Assembly: GCF_000699445.3 (NCBI RefSeq)
Contig: NC_067195.1
Location: 80,780,569-80,844,568, forward strand
Direction of reading: 5' to 3'
Source: Schistosoma haematobium
Lineage: Eukaryota > Platyhelminthes > Trematoda > Strigeidida > Schistosomatidae
DNA length: 64,000 bases
The notes below the pieces were generated by a model. It made no database searches. It saw nothing but the letters and a program-made list of their open reading frames with translations, and had not been told where the DNA came from. Every line of letters begins with the position of its first letter. Positions within the stretch are counted from its first letter, which is position 1. The position numbers and the translations under genes were made by a program. Below, piece after piece: positions 1 to 12,114 of the stretch.

Positions 1-120
1 GAGACTCCTCAGCAGTATGCATCCATGATCCCGCCCTGCGGGATTCAAACTCAGGACCTAACGGTCTCGTAATTGAACGCTTAACCTCTAGACTACTGAG
101 CCGATCGTCAAATGTCGCTA
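1..120 (-). mobile_element. Family 1 SINE (tRNA-like head), cut by window edge
   Basis: Read on the minus strand this shows a pol III A-box-like segment (rc of 86-104, ACTGAGCC side), a B-box-like segment (rc of about 40-50) and then the 5' half of a hammerhead core, CTGAGGA, at the window edge. The order head, B box, ribozyme is that of the other family 1 copies. The element runs off the left end, so its 3' half cannot be judged. Confidence 0.8.
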
Positions 121-261
121 TAAATCTACATAAAAATAAATCCATTTAATGAATAAGTGATTGCTATGTTTATTCAATTAATTCAATTAAACACTGAATT
201 TTAATTATATTCTACATTAGGAAAAACTTTTTTTTTGAAATTAATGCAAGAATTCTGGGCA

Positions 262-519
262 AGACTATAATTTATGAACGAACCAATCACGTATAAGATA
301 ATAGGTCTTGGATTTTAGCGCGAAATTCACTAATCCACTTGGATAAATACCATCTTGCCATTTTAATTGATGTCAGTTCATGATGAAAACCCGAAATCAT
401 CAACTATAAATTATAATTCCTCACACTGGTTTATAACCCTCATTTGATCTTGGTTATTAAGTGGACACTCTCAAGGTCAGTTTAGCGTCGCTCAAAGATC
501 ATCCATCGACTAGAGTTTC
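262..519. mobile_element. MITE-like element A, copy 1
   Basis: This is about 260 bp, with the start GACTATAATTTATGAACGA matched by an inverted counterpart near 500-518 (degenerate here, ATCGACTAGAGTTTC). The interior matches the element at 5654-5929 along its whole length in the same orientation, including the TCAGTTCATGATGAAAACCC stretch and the CACTCTCAAGGTCA stretch. No coding capacity is visible. The family is not recognised by name. A non-autonomous DNA transposon is inferred from the terminal inverted repeats. Confidence 0.6.
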
Positions 520-1252
520 ACCATATTCTGTTATCATGATATTTCACTGGAACATTTTTCTACCTGTTATACATCATATATATATGCACACATATTGAAC
601 AGTTTAGTTTAGAAAAACAAAACGGTTAGATAAATAACATTTTTCTGAATGTTGTCCAGGTCATATTTATATATAATTTATGTAATTTTACGTTCAATTC
701 TACTGTACTGAATTAATTAATAGATTGTGAATTAATTAAAGAGAATTAATGTATTATTGACATTTTTGATTATGAAATGATGCTATGAATAGATTACATT
801 TAATAAACATAACAATTACTATTATTATTATTCCTAAGTGTGCCCGTTTTTAGTTTACATGTCTATTTAGTAGAACATTTAAGGACAAAGCAAAAATAAA
901 TATTCGTTAATAATTCTACATTTACAATGAGGAAATTGATCAACATGTCTCTGACTCTGTATAATCAATCATTAACGAGTCGTGTCAGCAACCTACCCAC
1001 CCCTATATATATATGTATATCACCGCTCCCAATGTTATTCGATCAATTGTGAAAGTAACTTTGAAAGAAAGAAAGAAAGAAAAACGATGAAGTATGCATT
1101 GGAATAATGTTGTTATTGTTTGATTTGTGAGTTTTAGGGTTACTGTTGTCAGATTTTTAGTCAAACGTTTTTTTTCTATTTCTCTCTCTTTATAAGTTAG
1201 AAATACAAAATAGTTTGTTATAAGCACAACATAATGTTATTTTGTGAATAAA
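520..1252. other. AT-rich spacer, nothing recognised
   Basis: The stretch is A/T-rich with short TA and ATT runs. A short AAAG run (about 1064-1083) is the only distinct repeat. No supported exon or element was seen. Confidence 0.5.
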
Positions 1253-1578
1253 TAAGTAGTGGCCAGTGGAATTCAACCGGGTTGAGTGTGAGGTCATTAT
1301 TCACAGCAGAGAATGGAAGATGATCGTGCAATTGCGTGGACTGATTGAAGCTAGAGATAAATAGCGTTGGATGCTGGTTCAGTGGTCTAGAGGTTAGGTG
1401 TTCGAGCGAGACAAGCGACCTTGGGTTCGAGTTTAGCGTGAAGGATCATGGATGTGTTCCATATTAGAACAAAATGGTAGTCTAGTGCTTGCAAGTTTTC
1501 AATGATGGTCTAACATTGATAGGTTCATGATTTCAACAAATGTTCAACAATCTCTACAATCCTATACTGAAAATAATG
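1253..1578 (+). mobile_element. Family 1 SINE, ribozyme core lost
   Basis: It holds the 5' leader (like 26671-26780), a tRNA-like head near 1370-1432 (TTCAGTGGTCTAGAGGTTAG, then GGGTTCGAG) and the 3' tail ending in the CAACAATCTCTACAATC variety. Between B box and tail the bases that should give CTGAGGA are missing, so the hammerhead cannot fold. The copy is diverged. Confidence 0.75.
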
Positions 1579-2659
1579 ATTTACAAAGTATGTTATGTTA
1601 ATAAATTGCTGAATGTTCTTAAAGAAAATTGAATTTCACGTTGAATAGTTTTGTGTTGGATGTGTTCACTGATAGATAGTTGAATGCGGACTAATACAGG
1701 TTAGAGATTGTGTGCGCATTGGATTATGTGCATGTATATTTTAATAAAGAAATGCAACAAGTCTAGTTTATATAGGTATGGTCATCCCCATATAGATTAT
1801 TTTTACTTTGGGACAAAAGTATATTTCCTTTCATAATTAGCTCTTCATCATGGCTCAAAACTAACTGATAATTAAACTTTAATTACTAATATCTTTAACC
1901 TTATATGGTCAGTCTTCATGATAAACTAGTTAGGTCCCAAGTTAGGCACTTATTATATTGTTCTTATCATGATGATGATAGATTTACTTCCTGTCATTGA
2001 ATGAGTATTGATTTGTACAATTAAATGTGAAATAATAAACTAATTGCACTGATGTTTATCTGACTGGTAACTGATGTCATACTTGTTTGGTCTGTAAATC
2101 AGACTGAATTACGTTGCACTCAATAGTCAAAATAACTCATCATTAGGTAAAATATGTTTCCATGTAAAATGTTAAGTGATAGCCGACGGTAAAACCCCAT
2201 CAATAAACTGGACAAACACGAAATTATTCATGACTCAGTTATCAATCAGCTATGAATATATCAAACCTATAAGAGATCAATTGTGACCTGAATAGTTCCG
2301 CAGTGATGTCTCAATTTATGAAATTAAGTAACTTGGGTTATCTGAACAATCAAATACTAATTGAAGTTGATCATTTAAGTAGTTATTTAAAATACTTCAG
2401 TAGTTTTGTATAAATTATTTTCCATTTCTAATCTGATTTCTTTTTTTCTGACGGAAATGATATATATTTAACATTTACAAATGTTGGAAAAGAGAATTAG
2501 GACTAGTAAAGACAACACTTAGAATGTACATAAGCGAAATAAATAAATTAAACATTGATTTAAAAATGTGGTCATTAGTCATCGAACTTGAATCAAAAAT
2601 GAATAAAAATATAATTAATGATTAAATAAATTGTAGACATCAAACAAATAAATAAATTT
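1579..2659. other. AT-rich spacer, nothing recognised
   Basis: This is AT-rich sequence with short ATT and TA runs. No exon-like open frame with splice signals and no repeat family that I recognise. Confidence 0.4.
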
Positions 2660-2770
2660 TGATAGTTGAATTCATGAGACGATCTAAACTAGATCATCGT
2701 TGAAAACTTCGAAGCAGTGGATCGCCGTTTCGTCCTAGTATGAGACACCCTAGCAGTGCGCACTCATGAT
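2660..2770 (-). mobile_element. Family 1 SINE 3' fragment
   Basis: On the minus strand it reads from a degraded hammerhead (GCACTG, then CTAGGGTG in place of CTGAGGAG, then GGACGAAACGG) into the conserved tail with ATGATCTAGTTTAGATC. It stops about 15 bp before a family 1 copy in the opposite orientation, so the two form an inverted pair. Confidence 0.7.
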
Positions 2771-2784
2771 ACTCAATGTGCATT

Positions 2785-3145
2785 TCTTGGAGTTCTAGTG
2801 AGAAGCCATAATCAGTGAAGTTCAACCTGTGCTGAGTGGAGACAGTTATTCACTTCAGACAATGGATGATGGGTTGCTCAAGATCATGAATCGATCGAAG
2901 TTAGACATTAACATTGTTGGATGTCGGCTCACTGGTCTAGGGCTTAAGCATTCGCACGCGAGACCGGTATGTCCTGGGTTCGAATCCTGCGGGGCGGGAC
3001 CGAGGATGTGCGCTGCTGGCAAGTCCCACAATAGGACGGAACGGCTGTCCAGTGTTTCCAGGTTTTCCATGATGGTCTTACATCAATCGATTCATGATCT
3101 CAATCAAAAACTTAACAATCTCCACAACCTTGTACGGATAATGTT
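2785..3145 (+). mobile_element. Family 1 SINE, near full length
   Basis: It starts with the family leader (TGGAGTTCTAGTGAGAAG) and carries a tRNA-like head (TCGGCTCACTGGTCTAGG, about 2924-2941) with B box GGGTTCGAATCC (2977-2988). A hammerhead relic follows at about 3008-3052, and the tail ends in CTTAACAATCTCCACAACC. The catalytic core is mutated (CTGGCAA instead of CTGAGGA, GGAA instead of GAAA). The 107-codon open frame across it is part of the SINE and not a gene. Confidence 0.85.
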
Positions 3146-4595
3146 ATATTAGTTAACAAACAACTGGAGGTTGAAGACTTGTAAATAATTCAATCGTTAT
3201 AATCTTTAGTTCCCAGTCGGTGTTGAATATTCCTTAATTCTGTCAGACTTAATATATTTTTGTTGAATATCTTTAAGGTCATTGAGTTACATTGGTAGAT
3301 GATAACGAATGAGTAGTGGCCTAGTTATTCGACGGTGTCTACATATAAAATGAAGATGACTTATCATTACCAACAGTTAAAGAATCATTGTAAACCAGGA
3401 AACATTAAACATTTAGTGTGAAACGTCCAAGCACTTTTCATCAAAAAATCTGCGTGTAAGTGTCTTTAGAGTATTCATTTTTCTCAGCGAATAGGATACT
3501 AGATAATCATTGCATCAGAATCTGATGAAATCAGTTCAATCAAATCTATGATACACTTCTCACTGTCACAATACTTAGAACGTCATTTGTCATATCTTCG
3601 CATTATAACATCGGATATTCTTTTCAAAGTAATCTGATAGTATTAACCACTGAGTGTCACTGATAAGCTATCTAAGTCTATGTATATAATGTACTTATGT
3701 TCACATACAATCTCAAGGTCAAATAGCAAACAAAAAATTACAAACTGGGCACTTTATATTTGTAAGTTGATCATACCGAAACTCATGGTCTTAACCCACA
3801 TGTCTATCTGATTCGAAAGGAATGATTCAGTTTAGCCAATTACAACTTTCTTGTCAATTCTCAATCACGTATGTGGTTGGACAAACATATTGGAGGCGTA
3901 TGTATCGGAATTGGATATGATGAATCCTAACATAAATCCCTAATGTTCCCTGGATCTCGATAATTTTCTAGATACTGTGTCAGTTCATGATGAAAATTGA
4001 GTAGGTAAATTATTTTGGAAACTTCCTTAATCTTTCTATGCTGTTGATCCATATAACAGGAAACATAGAATATTTAAAAAATTGTTAATAGGTTAACATA
4101 ATTTTCATTTGTAGATTTGTTACTAGTGTATTACCTACAATAATTTACAAGCTTTTTCGAGTTGCTTAAATTGTTTTTTAAATACCGGAACTCAAAACAA
4201 CTAATGTAAACTGTTGTAGTCAATACACTAATGCTAAATTTACAAATAGACGACTACTTTCAAAAGAACACGAATCACATTTACTCGACCTCTTAAAAAG
4301 CAAAGATTTAATGCCAAGCCATCCGGATAAAAGTGACAGTTTGGTACTTATAAATTGTCATGATTATATAATAAAATAAATTTCATTCATTTGAAAAATC
4401 ATCGATTAACTACGTTCTACCACAAGTAATTCTTTTTTTACTAGAGAAATGTATGAATTTCAAGGGACATCTGTTACATTCTTAGTATTCACCTCTATAG
4501 TTGATGCTTAAATACAAAAGAGAAGAGATAATTTACAACAATGAAACAACTAAATGTAACTCTTATCATTTCCCTACTTTTACATAATTCATATC
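3146..4595. other. AT-rich spacer with a short MITE A remnant
   Basis: The bases around 3975-4000 (TGTCAGTTCATGATGAAAA) match the interior of MITE-like element A. Nothing else is recognised. Confidence 0.4.
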
Positions 4596-4948
4596 AGAAG
4601 AGTTTTTGTGGATATTATAGTAATTCCAATGGTTGAGACCACATGAAACCACTGAAGCTAGACCAACATGGAAAACCTGGAAGCACTGGACGCCTTTTTC
4701 ATCTTAGTGTGGAACTTCTCAGTAGTGTGCGTCCACGACCCACGCCTCAAGAGACTCGGACCCAGGACTTATCTGTTGCACGCGCGAGCGTTTAACCTCT
4801 AGACCATTGAGCTGGCCGGTATCCAACGATGTGAATGTCTAACTTTAACTAATCCACAACATTGAACAATACATTCACTATTCTCTTCAAAGAGTTACTA
4901 TCTCACAAATAGATCCAATCGAACTCAACTGGTCACTACTTCTCATCA
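4596..4948 (-). mobile_element. Family 1 SINE, full length, tail subtype b
   Basis: The minus strand reads leader, head with A box near 4800-4815 (rc), B box near 4745-4757 (rc), hammerhead relic at about 4680-4731 and a tail of the GATATTATAGTAATTCC subtype. The core is CTGAGAA rather than CTGAGGA, so self-cleavage is not expected. Length is about 350 bp. Confidence 0.85.
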
Positions 4949-5158
4949 TTATCAAGTATTGTTTAAATAAAAGATTATTTACTTTCATCTTATTTAATTC
5001 ACTCAATAATTTAATAAATATCACAATACGTGGTATTATTTTTTTTAAAAAATAACCAATTCAATTTACTATTATGCTTCATTGCTTTTCAGTTTTAGAT
5101 AATAGTTACCTAAAACCAATTAACCAAAGAAAAATGATAATTATAAATTAAAATATAC

Positions 5159-5238
5159 ACTTTTTTTAATTTTTTGTTTTTTTTAATTTTTTTGTATTTT
5201 TAATATTTTTTGTTTTTTAATTTTTTTTTGTTTTTTTG
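5159..5238. repeat. T-rich low-complexity tract
   Basis: T runs are broken by AA, G or GT at fairly regular spacing over about 80 bp. It sits between two transposable elements with no coding sequence near. It may be an old poly(A) tail read on the opposite strand, but this is only a guess. Confidence 0.7.
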
Positions 5239-5653
5239 AAATAAAAGAGTCTTTTGTCGTTAAGTGAAAAATAGATCTAGACGTACTTTATTATTTTTTT
5301 TCTAACGCTGAATTACGTCTTTCACTTTTTAAAAAAAAAGGAAACTAATTGAATTCACTATGAAAAACCCCCCAACTTATCGTAAATGGGATTATTTCAC
5401 TTTAGAGAAAAATAAAGGTTAGTTATATATAAGTATATGAATTTAAGTAGTTTGATAGTAGGATGTTTTACCTAAATGGATTTTACTGAATTTTGTTTTC
5501 TTCACTGATTAAATAAAGAAAATTTTAGATAAGTGGCCAGTGGAAAAAGTGATCAAATGAAATAGAAACCAATGAACGAGTAGAAAAAAGAAAGAAACAA
5601 CAAGGAAAAATTCACATGTTTACTTGAAAAAAAAGAGAAGGAACTGAGTCGGC

Positions 5654-5929
5654 GAGACTACAATTTATGGACGAACCAATCAGATATGAGATAAAAAGTC
5701 ATGAAGTTGGGTGCGGAATTCAACCATACATTTGGCTTAATAGAGTTTTGGCATTATAGCTGATGTCAGTTCGTGATAAAAACCCTAAATCTAATTTTTA
5801 ACCCTAACCATCAACTGTAAATGAGAATTCTAACTGCTTTATAACCATCATTTAGTCCTAATTAGTAGTTGTTCACTCTCAAGGTCACTTCAACGTCGCT
5901 CAAAGGTCGTCCATAAATTATAGTTTCAC
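5654..5929. mobile_element. MITE-like element A, copy 2
   Basis: The start (GACTACAATTTATGGACGA, about 5656-5674) and the end (TCGTCCATAAATTATAGTTTC region, 5907-5927) are inverted complements over about 17-19 bp with one mismatch. The interior is colinear with 262-519. The inverted ends, length of about 275 bp and lack of coding sequence fit a non-autonomous DNA transposon. Confidence 0.75.
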
Positions 5930-7754
5930 CACCGAGTCAATTTAACATTTGTGAGCGACTATTCAATTTATAAATGGAATTGTGAACTAATTTAAACTGG
6001 ATAATTATTACATAAAAGGGAGCAATAGAAAGTTGTTTGATTATATGTTATACTTGCTCAACAATGAAGACCTATTAATCTATCTGATATCGAACTTAAG
6101 ACCTTCAAGTCACTAGATGATCACATTTCTTTTGAATTACAGAGATGGGATCTAATAGCTAACATTTTTAATTTCAGTCAGTTGTAGATATTACTCCATG
6201 GAACAATATTTAATGACCCAAATCAGCTAACTAAACTCAATCCTTCATTTAAACTATAAAATTAGGCCAGTGACAAAACATTACATTATTAAGGGATAAT
6301 TTTTTTTGCTTTTCAATAAAATATCACTTGTCAGTCTACGACTGATGATTCAATATGCTAGAGAATGTTTTTCTTGATATATTAACATTGGAAAAGTGTA
6401 CAAGCAGTTTTTCATTGTAAACACACCCTATTCAATGAACAAGTCAGTAGCTGTCTTTCAAGGAAAAATTTTAGTATCTACACAATAAATCATGTACATT
6501 TAACGGATTGTCCCAAATAAGATAAACATTCTATTCCAGAACAAAATGCTACTTATCTTCTAATATACATACTATTTATTCATATGAACATTGAACATTG
6601 ACTAGAATATCAATTTACAGACTAGATGATCACAAATTTTAAGTTTGAATGTAATTTCTTAAAACGACCAAAGAAAACATTATGGTTTCTTTTCCTATGT
6701 AGGCACCAATTTGACATATAAATTGCTTTATAAAGGTTAATTTACTTTATAAATGTATGAAAATTCATTCTTAAAAGTCAAAGTCAGGAAATAAAATGTT
6801 AGAACAACAACTACTATTAAAATTACTACTAACAAGTTTTGAATTTGTATGTTTATGGAAAAGAAATTTTGTTGAACGAGTCCCAAAGTGTCGCTTATCA
6901 AATTTCCTAGATACCCAGGAACTTGAGGAGACGTTTTATTCAACCATCATTGGATAGGGTCTTAGCAGAAACATCTAGAAATGCAACGGTTTTGATTGGA
7001 TATATACCTATACAGCTATTATATTTACTGTTGTTCCAGAAATCTCGAAAATCCTAAGGTTGTGTGTAATTCAGTAAATACCTTCATTTTTCTGTACATA
7101 AAATAATATTGGGGTAAAACTTTTACTCTCAATGCGCATTCTTTTTCCTGTGTTCCAATTACTGGGGTTATCGCAACCGCTTAGGGAGACAGTTCAAATA
7201 TATTGGTAGCAAGACTAATCAACTGTAATCATTTTTCATCAGTAAAGTAAATTATTTTACACAAAACCACATTTTGCAAACAAGATTAATACATGTATGG
7301 AAGACTTGTCGAGCGCGAAATGTGATCCTCACTCAACCTATCCCACAACAGCTTTTCTTGTTTTCACTTTAAAAAAATCCCACTAAATAAGAAACTATTA
7401 ATATTCAATAATGATATCTGATCCCTTGCTCTAGACTTCTATCTAGCAAGATATTTTGTCAGGACAATTATATCAATTAGGATAAATGTTGGTCTCGATG
7501 AGATATGAATGATGTGAATCAATAAACGATTTCAGTACAAAAAGTAAAATGAAAATTCGTCTATTATTCAACTATTTCCAAAATATGGTGAAAAATACTC
7601 TGTCAGAATTTCCTTCTCAAATGAATAAATTAAGTCGATAGTTATATTTTCGTAAAAATACCTATGGTAGGATGAATGATGATAGTGCTAGCAACAACAA
7701 CAATAATATTAATAACAATTGTAGTAATAATAGCAATAGTAGAAGTGCTAGTAG
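5930..7754. other. AT-rich spacer, nothing recognised
   Basis: I see no supported exon, RNA gene or named repeat here. The open frames on both strands are short and of AT-rich composition. Confidence 0.4.
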
Positions 7755-7843
7755 TAATGTGGTGTATGCTACCTATATTGACAGATATAGGTAGCACCAA
7801 TCGGAAGTGGAGTGCCTGCCATCAGAAGATTGAGAAGATTCAC
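7755..7843 (+). repeat. Dispersed repeat fragment, inverted relative to 8190-8296
   Basis: The bases ATGTGGTGTATGCTACCTAT and the following GACAGATATAGGTAGCACC form a small hairpin. They recur at 20148-20185. The next part (AATCGGAAGTGGAGTGCCTG) has its reverse complement near 8230-8255, so this locus holds two facing copies of one dispersed repeat about 350 bp apart. Confidence 0.5.
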
Positions 7844-7999
7844 TTGAAGAAAACAGAAAGTAATTGTAATATCAATAGAATTGGAAGAATTATGAAACAT
7901 TTAAAGGACAATTAATGGTAGATGTGCAAATTATGTATTTGATGTATGATTTCCATATTTTACTAAATCACTTAGTAATTTTGCATTGAACAATAGATT

Positions 8000-8296
8000 G
8001 GTCATCCCCACCTGATTGTTCCTAGTGGTGTAAAGAACGAGAACACAAGTGGGGATAATCAAATGTATTTGAATATAAAATTACGTAGTTATTTGGTAAA
8101 ATGTGGATACCGTACGTTGAATACTTCATTTGCAAAATGTCCACCAACTCTCTCAGACCTTGTTGTTCTTTCATTTCTATACCAGTCACTTCCTGTTCCT
8201 GTTTCCTGTAATTCGATCTTCTCAACCTACTGCCTTAAGGCATTCCACTTTCGATTGTTGATACATACTACTTATATCTGTCGAAATAAGTAGTAC
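8000..8296 (-). repeat. Dispersed repeat copy, minus orientation
   Basis: The right end (8190-8296) is the inverted counterpart of 7755-7843. The left end contains a weak palindrome around 8003-8055 (ATCCCCACCTG and AAGTGGGGAT). Open frames exist on both strands but neither looks like a host protein. I read it as part of an unnamed dispersed element. Confidence 0.45.
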
Positions 8297-8641
8297 ACAT
8301 CACTGTAATAGTAATTATATGTCATATAATTAATCAAAATGTTAAATTCTATGACTTATCAATCCTTAATTGGAAATATAAAAGCTAACACAGTATACTA
8401 CTAACTTGTACATATCATACAAATGTATGACAAAAATTTATACGAAATTTTACCCAACTAAATAAACAAATGACTTTTACGGAGATTTTCTTCAAACATT
8501 TCAAAAGTAGACACTTATTACGAACACTAATATCAAAAGGATAACCTACAGAAAGATCAAGCAGGACTAACCCTAATCATAATTTATTCATTATCTACAA
8601 CTTGTAGAATCAATCTTTTATATTAAACTATACACATCTGA

Positions 8642-9150
8642 TTATTTTATATTTTATTTAAACACATAAACATTGGTACAAGGAGGCACCAAACACATAT
8701 ACGCCACATAAATCATTCGATTTGTATGTGAGCTGTGATATTGCTCGGGTGCCAAAACCGAAACAGGTCGTTTTCTTAGGGGGACATACACAGAGCCTTC
8801 AACATAAAGGTCTCATTCACAAGGTAGTAAGTGGAGTAACGTCAAGAGATGCAGTCTCATCGTAACCGGTGACCAACAAAAGGTTCAGACTCCATTTGTT
8901 CCTTCAGGATCCTGAAGCCCATGTGCACCAGTGGTTTGGAACCAAAGCTATCCAACTCCCTCAGGTGGATCTCCCATATCCACCAACCCGGTCAAAGCGC
9001 CTAACACTCCTTTTTCGTCTTCTCAATTTCATAAACAACAAAAATACCATGAGAACGCAGTGAGTATGCACGTGACCATGTGAGAGCATTTCGTGAGGTA
9101 TAGCTGACACTCCCGATTCTAAACCGTACCATGGCATTTAGGGGCTATAA
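8642..9150 (-). mobile_element. Unit R (about 0.5 kb retroposon-like), minus copy
   Basis: On the minus strand it begins near the motif ATGCCATGGTACGG and ends in an AT-rich tail. It matches 10768-11298 and 43625-44162 along most of its length, with one internal deletion near 9055-9070. The shared antisense open frame (FLQDPEAHVHQWFG and LPQVDLPY) is preserved between two copies but interrupted in the third, so it is probably not a protein. The repeated AAATAAATAA-type tail points to retroposition. Confidence 0.65.
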
Positions 9151-10767
9151 CGAAATATAATTGTTATATAATGTTATTTCTACATAGAAATTACACTAGG
9201 AAAAAACAAAGTATGTCTATATATATCAAAGACAAAAAAATACCTCACTCAATTGTTTCTATGTAAATATTTATCAGTTTAGAAATATGTAGATCAATAC
9301 AAATTCATTAAATCATTCTTATGGATGTTTGTTTATTGATTATTATTATTATCTTAACTAATAAATTACAATTATTTAGCCTCATACATCTTTGTATCTT
9401 TTTCTTGGTTTTTCCTTCAGTGAAAACATTTATCATGAAAAACAAAAAAAATTTTCTATAAGTGAAAACGGATGAACAATATTTTTCCGCACAATACTCC
9501 ATTCATGCCAATGGTATATATATATACATATATATAGGTCAAGTTTTAAATGAATAATGCGTAAAGATCTTCATAGAACTAATAGGCTACTCATAAATTT
9601 AAGGAAGAAAAGAAGAAGAAGAAGAAAATAATCATTCTAATCACTAGTGATTAATCATTCCAATCAACGAAATAAAGACAATTTTAGTTTTTGTGTAAAA
9701 TTTATAAATAATAATATCTTCAATTTGAAACAAAAAATAAGATGGATTTTATCAGGCTTTCTTCTTTTTGTTTTCTTTTCTTTTTCTTCTTCTTATTTTC
9801 TTATTTTCTTTTTTCGTTTAAATTCATTGAATGATAAAGAAACAAAGAGGGTCAGAAGCGGTCATAAACACATATAGTTCTATGTTTAACATTTTGAATA
9901 ATCACAAACAGATCCCTTTATTCGTATCTCTTTTTTTTTTTTTTGTTTGTTTGAAATAATATGATTTGACTAGACTGAAATTTTTATCAAAGATAATTTT
10001 TACATATGAAATAAGGGACTTGTTAAAAGTTTAAAAATGGATTACTAAACATGAATCATTTCAACCTCAATTCCATATTGAGATGTCAATGAAACTATAA
10101 TTAAATGAAAACATATATATATTTTAACTAGTAAAGAAGAAAAAAAAACTGTTATCACTTGTGGCCTTATGCTTTATTAATACATAATGTAATGATACTG
10201 TCAATTATCGACCGGACCAATGATGTGTAAAACCCGTAAGAGTAGTCTAGAATCATTATCGATCGTACTTCCTGCCTAGTTCAGCCTGTTGAGTCTAGAA
10301 CATAAATCTCAGCCTCCATGATATGAATCATTTGTTTCAAATATACTAGGTTTATATACCAAACAGACAGATCAAATCGTACCGTCAAAAATACTATCAG
10401 TGTATTCATTTCAAACTTAGTTAGATATGTAATTATCACATAACCTATAGTCAATATTAATTATTACCATCTTATAAAAAATAGAAATGTAATCAATGTT
10501 TCGTCTGTTTTCATTTAGTTTGTAAAACTATTAACATTTCTTAGTCCTTATTTAGCAATCATTGTAATAATATTAGTAATAATAATAATACAGACCAACT
10601 GTATTCTTTGGTTATTGAATAATTAATTAATTGAATTACTTCTTTCAATCACTTTCATTCAATGTCTACTAATGGCCAACTACCTTGTGCGATTATATGT
10701 TTATTTCTTCGACTTCCTACTGATTTATTATTACATACATAACTTGTTCTGTTAGGCTCACTCTACT
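9151..10767. other. AT-rich spacer with simple repeats
   Basis: It contains TA runs (9513-9537), a GAA run (9609-9627), CTT-rich and T runs near 9765-9805 and 9930-9945, and AAT runs (10565-10592). No gene or named element was seen. Confidence 0.5.
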
Positions 10768-11298
10768 CACCCTTAAATATCCTGGTACGGCTGAGGGTGG
10801 GTAGTGTCAGATATCCCTCACAAAATGCTCTCATATGCCTACGCGTATACAGCCACTTCCAGAGAAATCCTACTTACTGCGTTCTCATGACATTTCTGTT
10901 GTTTATGAAATTGAGAAGACGAAAAAGGAGTGTTAGGCGCATTAACCGGGTTGGTGAGTATGGGAGATCCACCTGAGGGAGTTGGATAGCCCTGATTCCA
11001 AACCAATGGTTTACATGGGCTCCAGGATCCTGAAGGAACGAATGGCGTATGAATACATTATTGGCCACCGGTTACGATGAGACTGCATCTCCTGACGTTG
11101 CTCCACTTACTACGCTGTGAATGAGACCTTTATATTGAGGAGTCTGTGTGTGTCCTCCTAAGGAAACCACCTGCTTCGGCTTGGGCACCCGGATGGTATC
11201 CTAGCTTTCACACAAATCGAATGACGTAATGGAGAATATATACTCGCTGCCCCTTTGTACCAATAATTATGTGTTCAAATAAATAAACAAATAAATAA
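10768..11298 (+). mobile_element. Unit R, plus copy with AAATAAATAAC tail
   Basis: It starts at about CTTAAATATCCTGGTACGG and ends in the tail AAATAAATAAACAAATAAAT. It is colinear with 8642-9150 (reversed) and 43625-44162. All three copies begin at the same place, which argues for a defined unit and not random 5' truncation. No pol III boxes or reverse transcriptase are seen inside. Confidence 0.7.
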
Positions 11299-11647
11299 CT
11301 CAAACTTGTCTAAAATTAATTATTTCTATCGTTTCTTATTTCTTATTCACTTTATTTTATTTCATGTTACTCTAATTTTACGCTGTGGTTTTTCCATCGT
11401 TAATATAAAACTAAATTGAGTAGTACATGAGAATGTGAACATATACACTGAGAGTAAACTTAACAAACAATATACCTCTAAAGGAGACTATGACAATAAT
11501 GTTAGGATCTTACATCCAATAACAGTGATATTTTAGTGATGCTAACATTTCACTTTAACAATTTAATGCATTAAGATTAAAATATAGTGAACATAAATTT
11601 ATGATAATGAAGAATGAATGATAAAATAATGATATTGAGATTTACTA
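11299..11647. other. AT-rich spacer, nothing recognised
   Basis: This lies between unit R and the left arm of the Penelope-like fragment. No feature is supported. Confidence 0.4.
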
Positions 11648-11747
11648 ATGAGAAGACGAAGTTTATCAGAATTATGTGATATATTTACGTAATACATTTC
11701 GAATAATCTGATCACACATATACTTGTTAAGAACATTTATATATGAA
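11648..11747 (+). repeat. Left arm of inverted repeat around Penelope-like fragment
   Basis: About 100 bp are the reverse complement of 12115-12212 with roughly ten differences (for example ATGTGATATATTTACG against ATGTGATATATTTGCG). Terminal repeats, direct or inverted, are known for Penelope-like elements, so this may be the element's own repeat. Confidence 0.75.
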
Positions 11748-12005
11748 CACATACCAAAATGGTTGCAGAAACAAATGGATTCCAATCGTGAAATAAGATC
11801 ACAGAATATACAGACATCATCCTCCATTGAGAAACATTTGATTGAGACGGATCATAAGGTTGACATCAAATCAGCATTTGTAGTGTTATACAAAAGCCTT
11901 CAAGGATGTATACTAAGGTTTATTGAAACCTTGGCTATACGAAAATTGAAACCCCCTTTATGTGTTCAAAAACAATTTGTGCTTACACTTAACCTACCCT
12001 GGTAG
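11724..12005 (+). pseudogene. Penelope-like element, GIY-YIG endonuclease C-terminal fragment
   Basis: The open frame reads HIPKWLQKQM, then IEKHLIETDHKVD, then FIETLAIRKLKPPLCVQKQF and ends in LPW. The H-x-LxETDHKVD block, the FIE-LAI block and the KPxLC-QK ending are, as I recall, those of the Uri/GIY-YIG endonuclease at the C-terminus of Penelope-like retroelements. The catalytic GIY-YIG start, the linker and the entire reverse transcriptase are missing. The first 24 bp lie in the left inverted arm. The frame ends at a stop at 12003-12005. It is a relic enclosed by facing repeats. Assignment to a named schistosome PLE is not attempted. Confidence 0.65.
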
Positions 12006-12114
12006 TACTGATTTACTATCCAGAGTGGTAATCACATTTGTTTTTGTGTACTTTAATATTTTTCCTTTGTTATGACTTACTCTTAACCTGTCTAGTTGAC
12101 CTTTTAATTTTTCA

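Noticed and set aside
2829..3152. A 107-codon open frame
   Set aside because: It lies wholly inside a family 1 SINE across tRNA-like head and ribozyme relic.
10874..11068. Frame conserved with 8869-9063 as a possible small protein
   Set aside because: The third copy of the unit (43625-44162) has frame breaks in it, and similarity covers the whole repeat unit, so conservation reflects shared origin of the DNA.
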